From contig JAOUDZ010000019.1 in assembly GCA_029858965.1 (NCBI GenBank), forward strand, positions 1 to 63,848: DNA of 63,848 nucleotides, read 5' to 3'. How positions within the stretch are numbered: the first letter of the stretch is position 1; every line of letters starts with the position of its first letter. Origin of the DNA: Cyclobacteriaceae bacterium. Its GTDB lineage: Bacteria; Bacteroidota; Bacteroidia; Cytophagales; Cyclobacteriaceae. The notes under the pieces are model-generated. The model saw only the letters and a list, made by a program, of their open reading frames with translations. It was not told the DNA's origin and did no database searches. Shown here piece after piece: positions 33,147 to 42,094 of the stretch. The position numbers and the translations under genes were made by a program.

Positions 33147-35030
33147 ATGAGCGACCAGATCCTTCATGAATGCGGCATTGCAATGATCCGACTGCGAAAG
33201 CCTCTTTCATATTACATCGAAAAATATGGCCCCATGTACGCCGTCAATAAGATGTACATTCTTATGGAAAAGCAGCATAACCGGGGTCAGGATGGTGCCG
33301 GAGTGGCCAATATTAAGATCGATATTGATTCAGGCCACCGCTACATTAGCCGGTACCGTTCCATTAAATCCGAGCCCGTTGCCCACCTATTTAAGAAAAT
33401 CGGGAAGAAATATAAGAAGGCCCAAAAGGAAGGAAAAGAGAAATTCAAAAACGAGCAATGGCTTAAAAGCAACGTAGCTTTTTCAGGCGAATTGTGGCTT
33501 GGACACCTTCGTTATGGGACACATGGCATGAACAGCATAGAAAATGTTCATCCATTCCTGAGGCAAAACAACTGGCGGAGTAGAAATCTGGTCATGGCTG
33601 GCAATTTTAACATGACAAATGTGGACGAACTATTTGATCTGTTGGTTGACCTGGGTCAGCATCCAAAAGAAAAAGTAGACACTGTTACGGTAATGGAAAA
33701 GATTGGTCACTTCCTCGATGAAGAAGTGCAAGGCGTGTTTCAAAAGTATAAGGACCAATACTCTAACCGGGAGATATCCGAGATCATTGAAAACGAACTG
33801 GATCTTCCGCGCCTGCTCCGCAGAGCGTGCAAAGATTTCGATGGAGGATACACTATGGCTGGGATGACAGGTTCCGGTTCTGCCTTTGTAGTCCGTGATC
33901 CGAATGGAATTCGACCCGCATATTTTTATGCGAATGATGAAGTGGTCGTGGTTGCCTCAGAAAAGCCTGCAATTAAAACGGCGTTTAATGTTGACTACAA
34001 TCAAATTGAGGAAGTCAAGCCCGGTCATGCTCTCGTCATAGAGAAAAACGGTGAGTTCGCGCAACATTCCATTGTCCCTACAGGCAATAAAACTTCCTGC
34101 AGCTTTGAAAGAATCTATTTCTCTCGTGGCAATGACCCTGATATTTATAAGGAACGCAAAAAACTTGGTCTCCTGCTGGTCCCTCAGGTGCTTCGCGCCA
34201 TAAACTTCGACATCCGGAATACAGTTTTTTCATACATCCCAAATACGGCTGAAACTGCTTTCTACGGCTTGATGGCGGGAATTGAAGATTACTTAATCAA
34301 TAAGCAGAAAGATATTATCATCGATCAAAAACCTTCTGTTGATTCTTTGGAGGATATCCTCTCGTTCCGTCCGCGCATTGAAAAACTCGTTTTGAAAGAC
34401 GCAAAGATCAGGACGTTCATAACCGATGATGAACATCGCGATGAAATGGTTGCGCACGTATATGACACAACGTATGAGGTAATCCGAAAGGGCATTGATA
34501 CCTTAGTGGTGATTGATGATTCAATCGTTCGCGGTACTACACTGGAGAAGAGCATTCTCAAGATGCTCGATCGTCTGCAGCCTAAGAAGATCGTGGTTGT
34601 TTCTTCCGCACCACAAATACGTTACCCCGATTGCTATGGCATTGATATGAGCAGAATGCGTGACTTTGTAGCTTTTCGCGCAATGATAGCATTGCTTAAA
34701 GACAAAGGAATGGATTATCTCCTCGGAGAAGCTTACGAGAAGTGTATGCGCGCCCGTGGACATGAAAAGCAAGAGAATTATGTAAAACAACTTTACGATA
34801 AATTCACGGATGAAGAAATCTCGTCTAAAATTTCAGAAATCGTGAGGCCCGCGGATATGAATGCAGCGCTCGTGGTGCTCTTCCAAACCGTTGAAAATTT
34901 ACACAAGGCTATTCCTAACCATGTTGGTGATTGGTACTTTACCGGTAATTACCCGACTCCCGGTGGGATTAAGGTTGTCAACCGTTCCTATGCAAACTAT
35001 ATGGAGGGGAAGCTCGTCCGCGCGTATTAG
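33147..35030 (+). CDS. Divergent, long amidophosphoribosyltransferase-like protein (PurF paralogue)
   Basis: A 627-residue protein with an N-terminal Ntn glutaminase domain and a C-terminal phosphoribosyltransferase domain. Cys9 (HECGIAMIR) would be the N-terminal nucleophile after removal of eight residues, and the glutaminase signatures HNRGQDGAGV and LGHLRYGTHG are present. The PRPP motif is LVVIDDSIVRGTT, followed by YPDCYGIDM. It is over 100 residues longer than typical PurF (about 500), with extra basic and helical segments at about 75-110. The region where PurF has PVPDSG and the flexible PRPP loop KNRYVGRTFI is changed (IPNTAETAFYG; LKDAKIRTFITDDEHRDE). It lies outside any purine operon. 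PurF activity is uncertain; a paralogue with a modified acceptor or regulatory role is possible. Confidence 0.75.
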   Translation: MSDQILHECGIAMIRLRKPLSYYIEKYGPMYAVNKMYILMEKQHNRGQDGAGVANIKIDIDSGHRYISRYRSIKSEPVAHLFKKIGKKYKKAQKEGKEKFKNEQWLKSNVAFSGELWLGHLRYGTHGMNSIENVHPFLRQNNWRSRNLVMAGNFNMTNVDELFDLLVDLGQHPKEKVDTVTVMEKIGHFLDEEVQGVFQKYKDQYSNREISEIIENELDLPRLLRRACKDFDGGYTMAGMTGSGSAFVVRDPNGIRPAYFYANDEVVVVASEKPAIKTAFNVDYNQIEEVKPGHALVIEKNGEFAQHSIVPTGNKTSCSFERIYFSRGNDPDIYKERKKLGLLLVPQVLRAINFDIRNTVFSYIPNTAETAFYGLMAGIEDYLINKQKDIIIDQKPSVDSLEDILSFRPRIEKLVLKDAKIRTFITDDEHRDEMVAHVYDTTYEVIRKGIDTLVVIDDSIVRGTTLEKSILKMLDRLQPKKIVVVSSAPQIRYPDCYGIDMSRMRDFVAFRAMIALLKDKGMDYLLGEAYEKCMRARGHEKQENYVKQLYDKFTDEEISSKISEIVRPADMNAALVVLFQTVENLHKAIPNHVGDWYFTGNYPTPGGIKVVNRSYANYMEGKLVRAY

Positions 35031-35151
35031 TAAATTTACTCTATCGATACATTACGGTAACGGCCATCCCAAGAAATAGCCAGTCTTCATTTTTTATATA
35101 TCGTTAACCCAACGCAGTTGTTCCTTAACAACATTCAAGCGTAATTGAGAC

Positions 35152-35925
35152 GTGAAGTATTGGATTCTTATATCTTCCTTTGTGCATATTGCCGGCTTTG
35201 CACAAACGTATCCTCATGAAATTGCCCATGCGCATAATGACTACGCGCAAAACAATCCACTTTTTGATGCTCTTGAGAATGGTTTCACTGGCATTGAGGC
35301 CGATGTTCACCTGGTGCACGGGGCTTTGTTGGTGGCCCATAACCATCCCGGTGACAACGCAAAAACTTTGGATGCACTGTATTTGAAACCCCTCGATAGT
35401 ATTGCCAGGCAAAATGGCGGGTTGATTTATGCCAACCACAATATTCCAGTGGTGTTACTGATTGATATTAAAACCGATGCCGAAGCCACATATAAGGCTA
35501 TAGCGGAGCTGTTATTTGCGTATGAGAAATCTTTGAACACTCCCACCCATAAAGGGGCAATACAAATTGTAATATCCGGCAATAGACCAATTGATTTGAT
35601 CCGCACTGATCCGCGGCATCTTTCAGCCCTTGATGGACGACCTGAGGATATCGGAAAAAGGATGACATCAGCTGAAATGCCCTGGATCAGCGAAAACTAT
35701 AATAAGATTATTAAATGGAATGGAACGGGTTCTCCTTCAGCGTCCGAATATCGGCAGTTGCAGGAGCTCGCGTTACGCGTTCACGCAGAAAATAAAAAAT
35801 TAAGGCTATGGGCCATACCCGACAATGTGAATGCCTGGCGTGTTTTATTGGATGCAGGCATTGATATTATCAACACAGATAAACTACAGGAATTGAACAC
35901 TTTCTTATTGAATGGAAAACTATGA
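35152..35925 (+). CDS. Secreted PLC-like phosphodiesterase (PI-PLC/GDPD superfamily)
   Basis: A 257-residue protein with a short signal peptide (KYWILISSFVHIAGFAQ) and a PLC-like TIM barrel. Active-site features are HAHNDYAQNNP (first catalytic His-Asn), FTGIEADVHLV (metal Glu/Asp) and VAHNHPG (second His). GTG start at 35152. Family members cleave phosphodiester bonds of glycerophosphodiesters or inositol lipids; the substrate is unknown. It overlaps the PhoX-like gene by 4 bp (ATGA), suggesting the pair releases and then uses phosphate outside the cytoplasm, which is an inference. Confidence 0.78.
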   Translation: MKYWILISSFVHIAGFAQTYPHEIAHAHNDYAQNNPLFDALENGFTGIEADVHLVHGALLVAHNHPGDNAKTLDALYLKPLDSIARQNGGLIYANHNIPVVLLIDIKTDAEATYKAIAELLFAYEKSLNTPTHKGAIQIVISGNRPIDLIRTDPRHLSALDGRPEDIGKRMTSAEMPWISENYNKIIKWNGTGSPSASEYRQLQELALRVHAENKKLRLWAIPDNVNAWRVLLDAGIDIINTDKLQELNTFLLNGKL

Positions 35926-37307
35926 AGACAACGCGAAGGGAATTCATACGCTCCTCTGCCATGGTGGGAATAGGTTTTTTGGGCCTGTACAAATATGCAG
36001 TTGCAGATGCATCTGTGATTCCCGCTGAACCAGGCTATGGATACGGACCACTAATTCCTGACCGAAAGAGGATCTTTAATCTGCCGAAAGGCTTCAGCTA
36101 CCAGATTATATCGAAGCAAGGTACACCCATGAGTGACGGGTTGCTTGTTCCTGGCAAGGGCGATGGCATGGCCACGTTCACAGGCAATAACGATCGCACG
36201 ATTCTGATTCGAAATCATGAAAATATACCGAATGATCTGAGAAATGGACCTTTTGGAAGAAGGAATGAATTACTTTTCAAAGTGGATAAACGAAAATTTT
36301 ACGACTATGGAAGCGGGCGATTCCCATGCATTGGCGGAACAACGACATTGGTATATAACCACCAAACTAAAAAAGTTGAAAAAGAATTTCTAAGCCTCGT
36401 GGGCACGATACGAAATTGTGCAGGCGGACCGACGCCGTGGAATTCGTGGATTACTTGCGAAGAAACGTTGGAGAAAGCAAATGGTACACTTGAAAAGGAT
36501 CATGGCTATGTTTTCGAAGTTCCAGCTACGGAGAATGGTGGTCTTGCGGAACCTATTCCGATAAAAGCCATGGGGCGATTCAATCACGAAGCGGTTGCGG
36601 TAGACCCAAAAACAGGAATTGTTTATTTGACAGAAGATGATGCAGAGGGTTTACTTTACAGGTTTATTCCTTCCATGCCGGGTAAACTGCACCAGGGGGG
36701 TACGCTACAGGCTTTGGCGTACAGAGACCAGCGATCTCTTGATACACGGAATTGGGAAGGCATTTCTCCATACACACTGGCAGTCAAGAAGATGTCTCCA
36801 GTACGTTGGATTGACCTTGATGACATTGAATCTCCACACAATGACTTACGCCATAGAGGCTTTGTAAACGGTGCAGCACGCTTTGCGCGTGGTGAAGGAA
36901 TGTGGCATGGTAACGATGAAGTCTATTTTGCGTGCACCAATGGTGGCAAAAAAAAGGCCGGTCAGGTGTTCAGGTATAAACCAAGTCCATATGAAGGCAC
37001 ACCCAGAGAAAACGAAACGCCTGGCGGCATAGAACTCTTTGCTGAACCCAATGATAAGGATATCCTCAAATATTGTGATAACCTCACTATAGCACCGTGG
37101 GGAGATGTAGTTCTCAGTGAAGATGATAATCACCCGTTCCTGGTCGGCATCACACCTGCCGGAGGATATTACAAACTTGGAGAAAATGTCGGATATGAAT
37201 CAGAGTTAGCAGGCGCTGTTTTTTCACCAAATGGCAGGACGCTTTTTGTAAATATTCAGCACGCCGGCTTAACCCTTGCAATAGAAGGACCATGGCAGTC
37301 CCCTTAA
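35922..37307 (+). CDS. PhoX-like phosphatase (DUF839), Tat-exported
   Basis: A 461-residue protein with a Tat signal (TTRREFIRSSAMVGIGFLG) and a beta-propeller-like DUF839/PhoX domain. Characteristic segments are ILIRNHENIPND, GTIRNCAGGPTPWNSWITCEETLE, GRFNHEAVAVDPKTGIVYLTEDD and DNLTIAPWGDVVLSEDD. PhoX enzymes are Ca/Fe-dependent alkaline phosphatases; activity on a particular ester is not shown by sequence alone. It is coupled to the preceding phosphodiesterase gene by a 4-bp overlap. Its stop codon overlaps the stop of the opposing glycosyltransferase gene (TTAA). Confidence 0.82.
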   Translation: MKTTRREFIRSSAMVGIGFLGLYKYAVADASVIPAEPGYGYGPLIPDRKRIFNLPKGFSYQIISKQGTPMSDGLLVPGKGDGMATFTGNNDRTILIRNHENIPNDLRNGPFGRRNELLFKVDKRKFYDYGSGRFPCIGGTTTLVYNHQTKKVEKEFLSLVGTIRNCAGGPTPWNSWITCEETLEKANGTLEKDHGYVFEVPATENGGLAEPIPIKAMGRFNHEAVAVDPKTGIVYLTEDDAEGLLYRFIPSMPGKLHQGGTLQALAYRDQRSLDTRNWEGISPYTLAVKKMSPVRWIDLDDIESPHNDLRHRGFVNGAARFARGEGMWHGNDEVYFACTNGGKKKAGQVFRYKPSPYEGTPRENETPGGIELFAEPNDKDILKYCDNLTIAPWGDVVLSEDDNHPFLVGITPAGGYYKLGENVGYESELAGAVFSPNGRTLFVNIQHAGLTLAIEGPWQSP

Positions 37308-38308
37308 GGCAAATAGAAATCGAAAGTAATATCATTCATGCATCTAAAATGTCGCTTAGGGCATTTTTCAAAACCATGGCTGGAGCACGGACGACATGAA
37401 ACGTTGTTGGTTTCCAATACAGTAAATTTTGTGCGATACGGATATCTTCCAAAAAGCAAAATCGTATTTCCCCATAAACCAAATATTTCTTTTCTAAAAG
37501 CCGATGCAACAGGTATAAAATCATTATCAAATGTAAAAACAGCGCGTGCCTGCTTCACCACGCTGGCCATTTGATTAAAACTAAATTTTCCACAAGCATT
37601 AAATACTATCGTCTTCTTGTTTAGGCTGGCTAATCCTTCTTCCTGGTCCGCAGACAAACCTTTAGCAAAAAAGCGGCTTATGATTTTACCCTGTTCTGCA
37701 TCCTCGTGTGTACCCAGTAAAACAATAGGTCTATTAATTTTATCGCACAATTCTATTGTCTTATTAAGGGGAAGTTTTCGGGTAGCATAAGGAGCACTTA
37801 ACGAAAATACTACAAATCCTTTTTGAAATGCTTCCGGCAACCAATCCAATAATACCTTTTCGTGTTCCGGAAGAAATAAATCCAAACCCAATTCATCACC
37901 CTTAATGCCCAGGGGTTCGACGACTTTTATCATCCTGTCTACCTGATGTACATTTCGAAGGTGGTTTATCTTCAGATTAATCATCAACCAATACTGCCAA
38001 AAATTGGATTGCAGAGAATATGACCTGGTACGAAGTAATAATACGAGAATTGCTGCGCGAAAATCTGTGCGCAAATTTACGATCAAGCCAAAATTCTCTT
38101 CGTTCAACATGCGCCATGTTTTCCAGAATGATGCATCCAATTGATGGATTTTGTCGATATAGGGATTTTCATCCATTAAGAATACTGAAGACGCTGAAAA
38201 AAGCCCGTGAACTTCCACATCCTCCAGCTGCACCTTCAGCGCCCGAATGACCGGTGTGGAAAATACCGTATCTCCTATAGAATCACCGCATATTACTAAT
38301 GCCTTCAT
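37304..38308 (-). CDS. Glycosyltransferase family 9 (heptosyltransferase-like)
   Basis: A 334-residue GT-B glycosyltransferase of the ADP-heptose:LPS type. The start was set at ATG 38308, where MKALVICGDSIGDTVFSTPVIRAL gives the family N-terminus; the frame upstream is not conserved. C-terminal features are VFSLSAPYATRKLP, FTFDNDFIPVASAF and the Cys-rich end CRPCSSHGFEKCPKRHFRCM, also seen in GT9 proteins. It probably adds a sugar to a lipopolysaccharide core or another surface glycan. No partner glycan genes are adjacent. Confidence 0.82.
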   Translation of the reverse strand: MKALVICGDSIGDTVFSTPVIRALKVQLEDVEVHGLFSASSVFLMDENPYIDKIHQLDASFWKTWRMLNEENFGLIVNLRTDFRAAILVLLLRTRSYSLQSNFWQYWLMINLKINHLRNVHQVDRMIKVVEPLGIKGDELGLDLFLPEHEKVLLDWLPEAFQKGFVVFSLSAPYATRKLPLNKTIELCDKINRPIVLLGTHEDAEQGKIISRFFAKGLSADQEEGLASLNKKTIVFNACGKFSFNQMASVVKQARAVFTFDNDFIPVASAFRKEIFGLWGNTILLFGRYPYRTKFTVLETNNVSCRPCSSHGFEKCPKRHFRCMNDITFDFYLP

Positions 38309-38376
38309 TTCTTGCTTTCCCAGCAGGAAAATACAAAGACTATTTACTACTTTGTAAAAGTTAATACACAAAGTCT

Positions 38377-38781
38377 ATGAACTATTGGCTGATGAAAACC
38401 GAGCCCAGCACCTTTTCGTGGGACGACTTGGTGCGGGATAAAAAAACAGGATGGGACGGGGTGCGGAATTTTCAAGCACGCAACAACCTGAAGGCAATGA
38501 AAAAAGGAGATACTGCCTTTATCTATCATAGTATGGACGAGAAATCCATTGTGGGTGTTGCAAAAATAACGAGGGAAAATTATCCGGATCCTTCGGATAA
38601 TAATTGGGTAGCAGTAGAGATTGCTCCCCTTAAAAAGCTTAAAAAACCCGTCACGCTGGCACAAATCAAAGGTGATAAGCGTTTTAACAATATGGCATTG
38701 GTAAGATCTTCACGGTTGTCTGTGCAACCGGTAAGAAAAGAAGAATTCGACTTATTGATGGCGCTAAGTGAGGTCAACTAA
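38377..38781 (+). CDS. EVE domain protein
   Basis: A 134-residue single EVE domain (PUA-related fold, thymocyte nuclear protein 1 family). It has MNYWLMKTEPSTFSWDDL, WDGVRNFQARNNLKAMKKGD, AFIYHSMDEKSIVGVAKI and LVRSSRLSVQPV. EVE domains bind modified bases in DNA or RNA, such as methylcytosine derivatives. Stand-alone bacterial versions are proposed readers of modified nucleic acids, but no target is known here. It diverges from the GT9 gene with 68 bp between starts. Confidence 0.88.
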   Translation: MNYWLMKTEPSTFSWDDLVRDKKTGWDGVRNFQARNNLKAMKKGDTAFIYHSMDEKSIVGVAKITRENYPDPSDNNWVAVEIAPLKKLKKPVTLAQIKGDKRFNNMALVRSSRLSVQPVRKEEFDLLMALSEVN

Positions 38782-38864
38782 ATGTTGCCATATGCCTGGA
38801 AAAAACATTCCACCTCACGTTATAACACTATAAACTAACTTTTAATACTATAACAAAATCATTA

Positions 38865-40478
38865 ATGCGCACTTTCCAATGGACTAAATTGCTTCATTTC
38901 ACGAATATCTTGGTCATCACGTCCATTCTTTTGGGTTTTGCGCTTCCTACCCATGCTCAGCTAACCCAACCGCACCGGTACGAAAAGCTGCAAAAAGGCT
39001 CCGATGAGTATTTCGTGCTGATTTCATTGAAAGAGGAAGGCCTGGCCCTTTTTCGCGAGCTGAATAAGTACAAGAGCGGAAACAAAACATGGGAATTAAT
39101 TTTACTTGATACCGCCCTTCAAGAGAAAAATACAGTTGAACTTGAAATTAAGGACCGTCATAGAATGGTCGCTTATGAACATACACCAGGTCATTTATAC
39201 TTTCTTTTCCGTACTGGAGAAACCACCAAGAACGACTTTGAAATAATTGATGTGGATTTGAAGGGTTTTGAAGCCGAACGGCATCAATTCAAGCCCGACC
39301 TTGATTTTAAGCTCACCCATTTCAATAAAGCCGGAACCAATTTTACCTTGGGTGGCTATGTTAATAATGAACCCGCAGTCGTTCTATATGCATTGCCAGA
39401 AAATCATATTCGTGTTATCCCCGGTTTTTTTCAAAAAGATACGGAATTGGTGGATTTGCGTACAAATCAAAATCAAACATTCAATGCCGTGCTTATTGAC
39501 AGAGGAACGAAGGAGAATCGGAAACTTGTCTTTCGTACCTATGACGAAACAGGAAAACAATTGTTAGAAGATATTGTCCCAATTGATGAACAGAAAACAT
39601 TACAAACAGGCATCACCAGCTCGTTGGTACGAGAAGATCTAGCCATAATGGGAACATGGGGTGAGCGTAACTCAAAACAGTCCATCGGTTTTTACTTTAT
39701 GACGGTTAATCCATTTAAGGAGCAGGAGATAAAATACATAGACTACGGTCAATTGGAACATTACCTTGACTTTATGAACCCAAAACGGGCCGCGCGGATC
39801 AAAGCAAATTCCAGGGATGATCTTGCAGCAGGTAGAATCCCTAATTTTACCTCCTATGTCATGCCCTATAACCTGATAGAATACGAAGACGGTTTCTTGA
39901 TATTGGCGGAAATATATACCCCTGTATCGAATGCCAGCCCATACTATTCCAGTCCATACTATTACAATCCATACTATAGTCCATACGGATGGGCTCCTTA
40001 TTCTCAGGGATATTATTATCCCGGCATGAGCAGGATGTACAGGCCCTACTCGTATGGGGACAATCTAAGAAGCACCGATCAAGTCAAGATTTCCGAAACT
40101 GTAGTAGTTGCTTTCGGCGCTGACGGAAAGGTGAACTGGGATTACAGCTTGAAATTAGACGAAGTCAAGTTGCCCGGCATTGAGCAAGTCGCTGATTTCT
40201 GTCTGCACGAAGGCCAGGTTCACTTATTGTACAAGAAAGAATCTGAACTGAAAACCAAAACAATTGTTTTGACTGATAATGCTGCGAAAGAAGGCACAGA
40301 GAAAATCAGGACTTCCGATGTATCGGATATTATTCGATCTGAGAAGGAGTCTGAAGGGGGTATTCGCCAATGGGTCGGAAACTCCTTTTTCGTATGGGGA
40401 TATCAAACGATCCGAAATTCGACCAAAGCAGAAAAGGTACGCGATGTATTCTACGTTAATAAAATTGTGGTTAAGTAA
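38865..40478 (+). CDS. Secreted protein of unknown function, tandem paralogue 1
   Basis: A 537-residue protein with an N-terminal signal sequence (about 12-32, ending HAQ) and no recognised family. The body is rich in beta-strand-like stretches resembling a propeller (LYFLFRTGETTKNDFEIIDVD, LGGYVNNEPAVVLYALP, EYEDGFLILAEIYTP). A Tyr/Pro-rich insertion at about 358-405 is encoded in part by a short tandem repeat. It ends RDVFYVNKIVV. The next gene encodes a clear relative with the same beginning (RYE...), middle (KNDFE; YGxLExxxxFM) and end (VF[YF][VI]NKI), so this is a tandem duplication that has diverged widely. The two reading frames overlap by 35 bp, indicating co-transcription. Confidence 0.8.
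   Translation: MRTFQWTKLLHFTNILVITSILLGFALPTHAQLTQPHRYEKLQKGSDEYFVLISLKEEGLALFRELNKYKSGNKTWELILLDTALQEKNTVELEIKDRHRMVAYEHTPGHLYFLFRTGETTKNDFEIIDVDLKGFEAERHQFKPDLDFKLTHFNKAGTNFTLGGYVNNEPAVVLYALPENHIRVIPGFFQKDTELVDLRTNQNQTFNAVLIDRGTKENRKLVFRTYDETGKQLLEDIVPIDEQKTLQTGITSSLVREDLAIMGTWGERNSKQSIGFYFMTVNPFKEQEIKYIDYGQLEHYLDFMNPKRAARIKANSRDDLAAGRIPNFTSYVMPYNLIEYEDGFLILAEIYTPVSNASPYYSSPYYYNPYYSPYGWAPYSQGYYYPGMSRMYRPYSYGDNLRSTDQVKISETVVVAFGADGKVNWDYSLKLDEVKLPGIEQVADFCLHEGQVHLLYKKESELKTKTIVLTDNAAKEGTEKIRTSDVSDIIRSEKESEGGIRQWVGNSFFVWGYQTIRNSTKAEKVRDVFYVNKIVVK
39939..39989 (+). repeat. Short tandem repeat encoding PYYxx units
   Basis: Within the preceding gene, near-identical units beginning CCATACTAT occur at 39939 (15 bp), 39954 (15 bp) and 39969 (12 bp), followed by a partial unit at 39981. 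They encode PYYSS, PYYYN, PYYS and PYG. The paralogue downstream lacks them. Confidence 0.8.
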
Positions 40479-41979
40479 GGTTATTGCCCTTGCTATTGCG
40501 ATAGTATTGAATACCTATGCATGCGCGCAACAAGTATTCCAAACCAGCCGCTACGAAATCCCTGCTGCAAAAGATGAAAAATCATTCGACGTAATTCCCG
40601 CTCAAGAAGACGGCGTCATTTTGTACCGGCGGTTGTTCGGCCCTAAAACAGACCAGATTGAAATTGTCAAACTTGACACGACGTTCAAGGAAAATTGGCG
40701 TGGTTATATGCCCGTGGATAGAAAGTTTGTGTTGATGGGGAAAACGGTATCCCAGAATCAATTATATTTTCTGTTGCGCTACCATGACTATTCAAAGAAT
40801 GACTTTGAACTTTACGCACTTGAAGATAGTTCCGGAAAATTCTTTAAGTATAGCATAAAGAATTTCATTCCTTTTGCGCCATCCGAATTTCAGGTTACAG
40901 AAAAGGCAGCCATTATGGGCGGATATTATAATCAGATTCCGGTAGTGCTTTATTTTTCATTTCTCACCGGAAAATCCAAAGTGCTGCCAGGCTTGCTAAA
41001 TGAAAATGGAGAACTTACACAGGTTAAGGTATATCCGGACGGAACTTTTGATGTGCTCATCAGCGCCAAGAATTTCAAGGGACAACAAACTGTTTGGATG
41101 AAAAACTATGATGCAAACGGCGACATTCAAAGCAATTTGGCGTTAGAACCCGATGAAAAGAAGCATCTGATTTTTGCCCGATCAATAAAGACATCAAACA
41201 ATATGCAACTTGTTGCAGGCGTGTTTGGAGGCCGAAATTCAGATTATTCAAGAGGTCTTTTTCTGGCCAGCATAGATCCCTCTGGCGCACAGCAGCTGCG
41301 GTATTACAATTATGGAGATCTGGAGAATTTCTTCAAATACATGAAAGCCAAAAGGGAGAAACGCGTAAAAGAAAGAATAGAAAGAAGAAAAATCAGAGGC
41401 AAAAGAACAAGATTCAATTATCGCTTCCTGGTACACGAAATCGTTCCTTATAAAAATCAATATATTCTTCTGGGTGAAGCTTTCTATCCACGTTATTTGA
41501 GCACAGACGTGGGCAGTTACGGCAGTTTCTTCAGCCCAAATTCAGTTTACCAAAATGCAATCATCCGCAATGGCCGTATTTTCGATGGTTACCACTATAC
41601 CCATGCTGTGGTGATGGGCTTTGACCTTAACGGAAAACTCCTTTGGGATAACAGTTTTGAAATTAATGACGTAAGAACCTTCACCCTCGAACAGTTTGTC
41701 AAGCTTGAGATAGTTAATGATAAAATAGCATTGCTATACCTTTTTGAAAATGAACTACGGACAAAGATCATCCAAAACGACGAAGTATTGGAAGGTAAAA
41801 CGTTTGAGCCAATCAAAACCAAAGCAGAAAATGAGATCGTAAAAAAAGAAGCAACCGATCTCAACAAATTGGATTACTGGTACCGTGATTTCTTCTTTGC
41901 CCACGGCGTTCAGGAAATTACGAACCCGGGCACAGGTAAAAGGAGAGTATTTTTTATTAATAAGATCAGGTACCATTAA
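40444..41979 (+). CDS. Secreted protein of unknown function, tandem paralogue 2
   Basis: A 511-residue protein. The start at ATG 40444 gives a signal peptide (MYSTLIKLWLSKVIALAIAI..., ending CAQ); the open frame upstream overlaps the previous gene and is not conserved. It shares with the preceding protein the segments FQTSRYEIP/RYEKL, NQLYFLLRYHDYSKNDFELY, AAIMGGYYNQIPVVLYF, YGDLENFFKYM, YILLGEAFYP and VFFINKI. In place of the Tyr/Pro-rich insert it has a strongly basic stretch (KAKREKRVKERIERRKIRGKR). No enzyme motif was found. A periplasmic or surface beta-propeller-like protein is a guess. Confidence 0.78.
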   Translation: MYSTLIKLWLSKVIALAIAIVLNTYACAQQVFQTSRYEIPAAKDEKSFDVIPAQEDGVILYRRLFGPKTDQIEIVKLDTTFKENWRGYMPVDRKFVLMGKTVSQNQLYFLLRYHDYSKNDFELYALEDSSGKFFKYSIKNFIPFAPSEFQVTEKAAIMGGYYNQIPVVLYFSFLTGKSKVLPGLLNENGELTQVKVYPDGTFDVLISAKNFKGQQTVWMKNYDANGDIQSNLALEPDEKKHLIFARSIKTSNNMQLVAGVFGGRNSDYSRGLFLASIDPSGAQQLRYYNYGDLENFFKYMKAKREKRVKERIERRKIRGKRTRFNYRFLVHEIVPYKNQYILLGEAFYPRYLSTDVGSYGSFFSPNSVYQNAIIRNGRIFDGYHYTHAVVMGFDLNGKLLWDNSFEINDVRTFTLEQFVKLEIVNDKIALLYLFENELRTKIIQNDEVLEGKTFEPIKTKAENEIVKKEATDLNKLDYWYRDFFFAHGVQEITNPGTGKRRVFFINKIRYH

Positions 41980-42094
41980 CCTAAAAGTCGCGCATCGCCC
42001 CCGCTCAATAGAAAATAAATACCGTAATTAGATTGAACAAATTTCCTGCTAATAAACTACTATTCATTTTGAACTCTTGAAAACTACGCTAACC

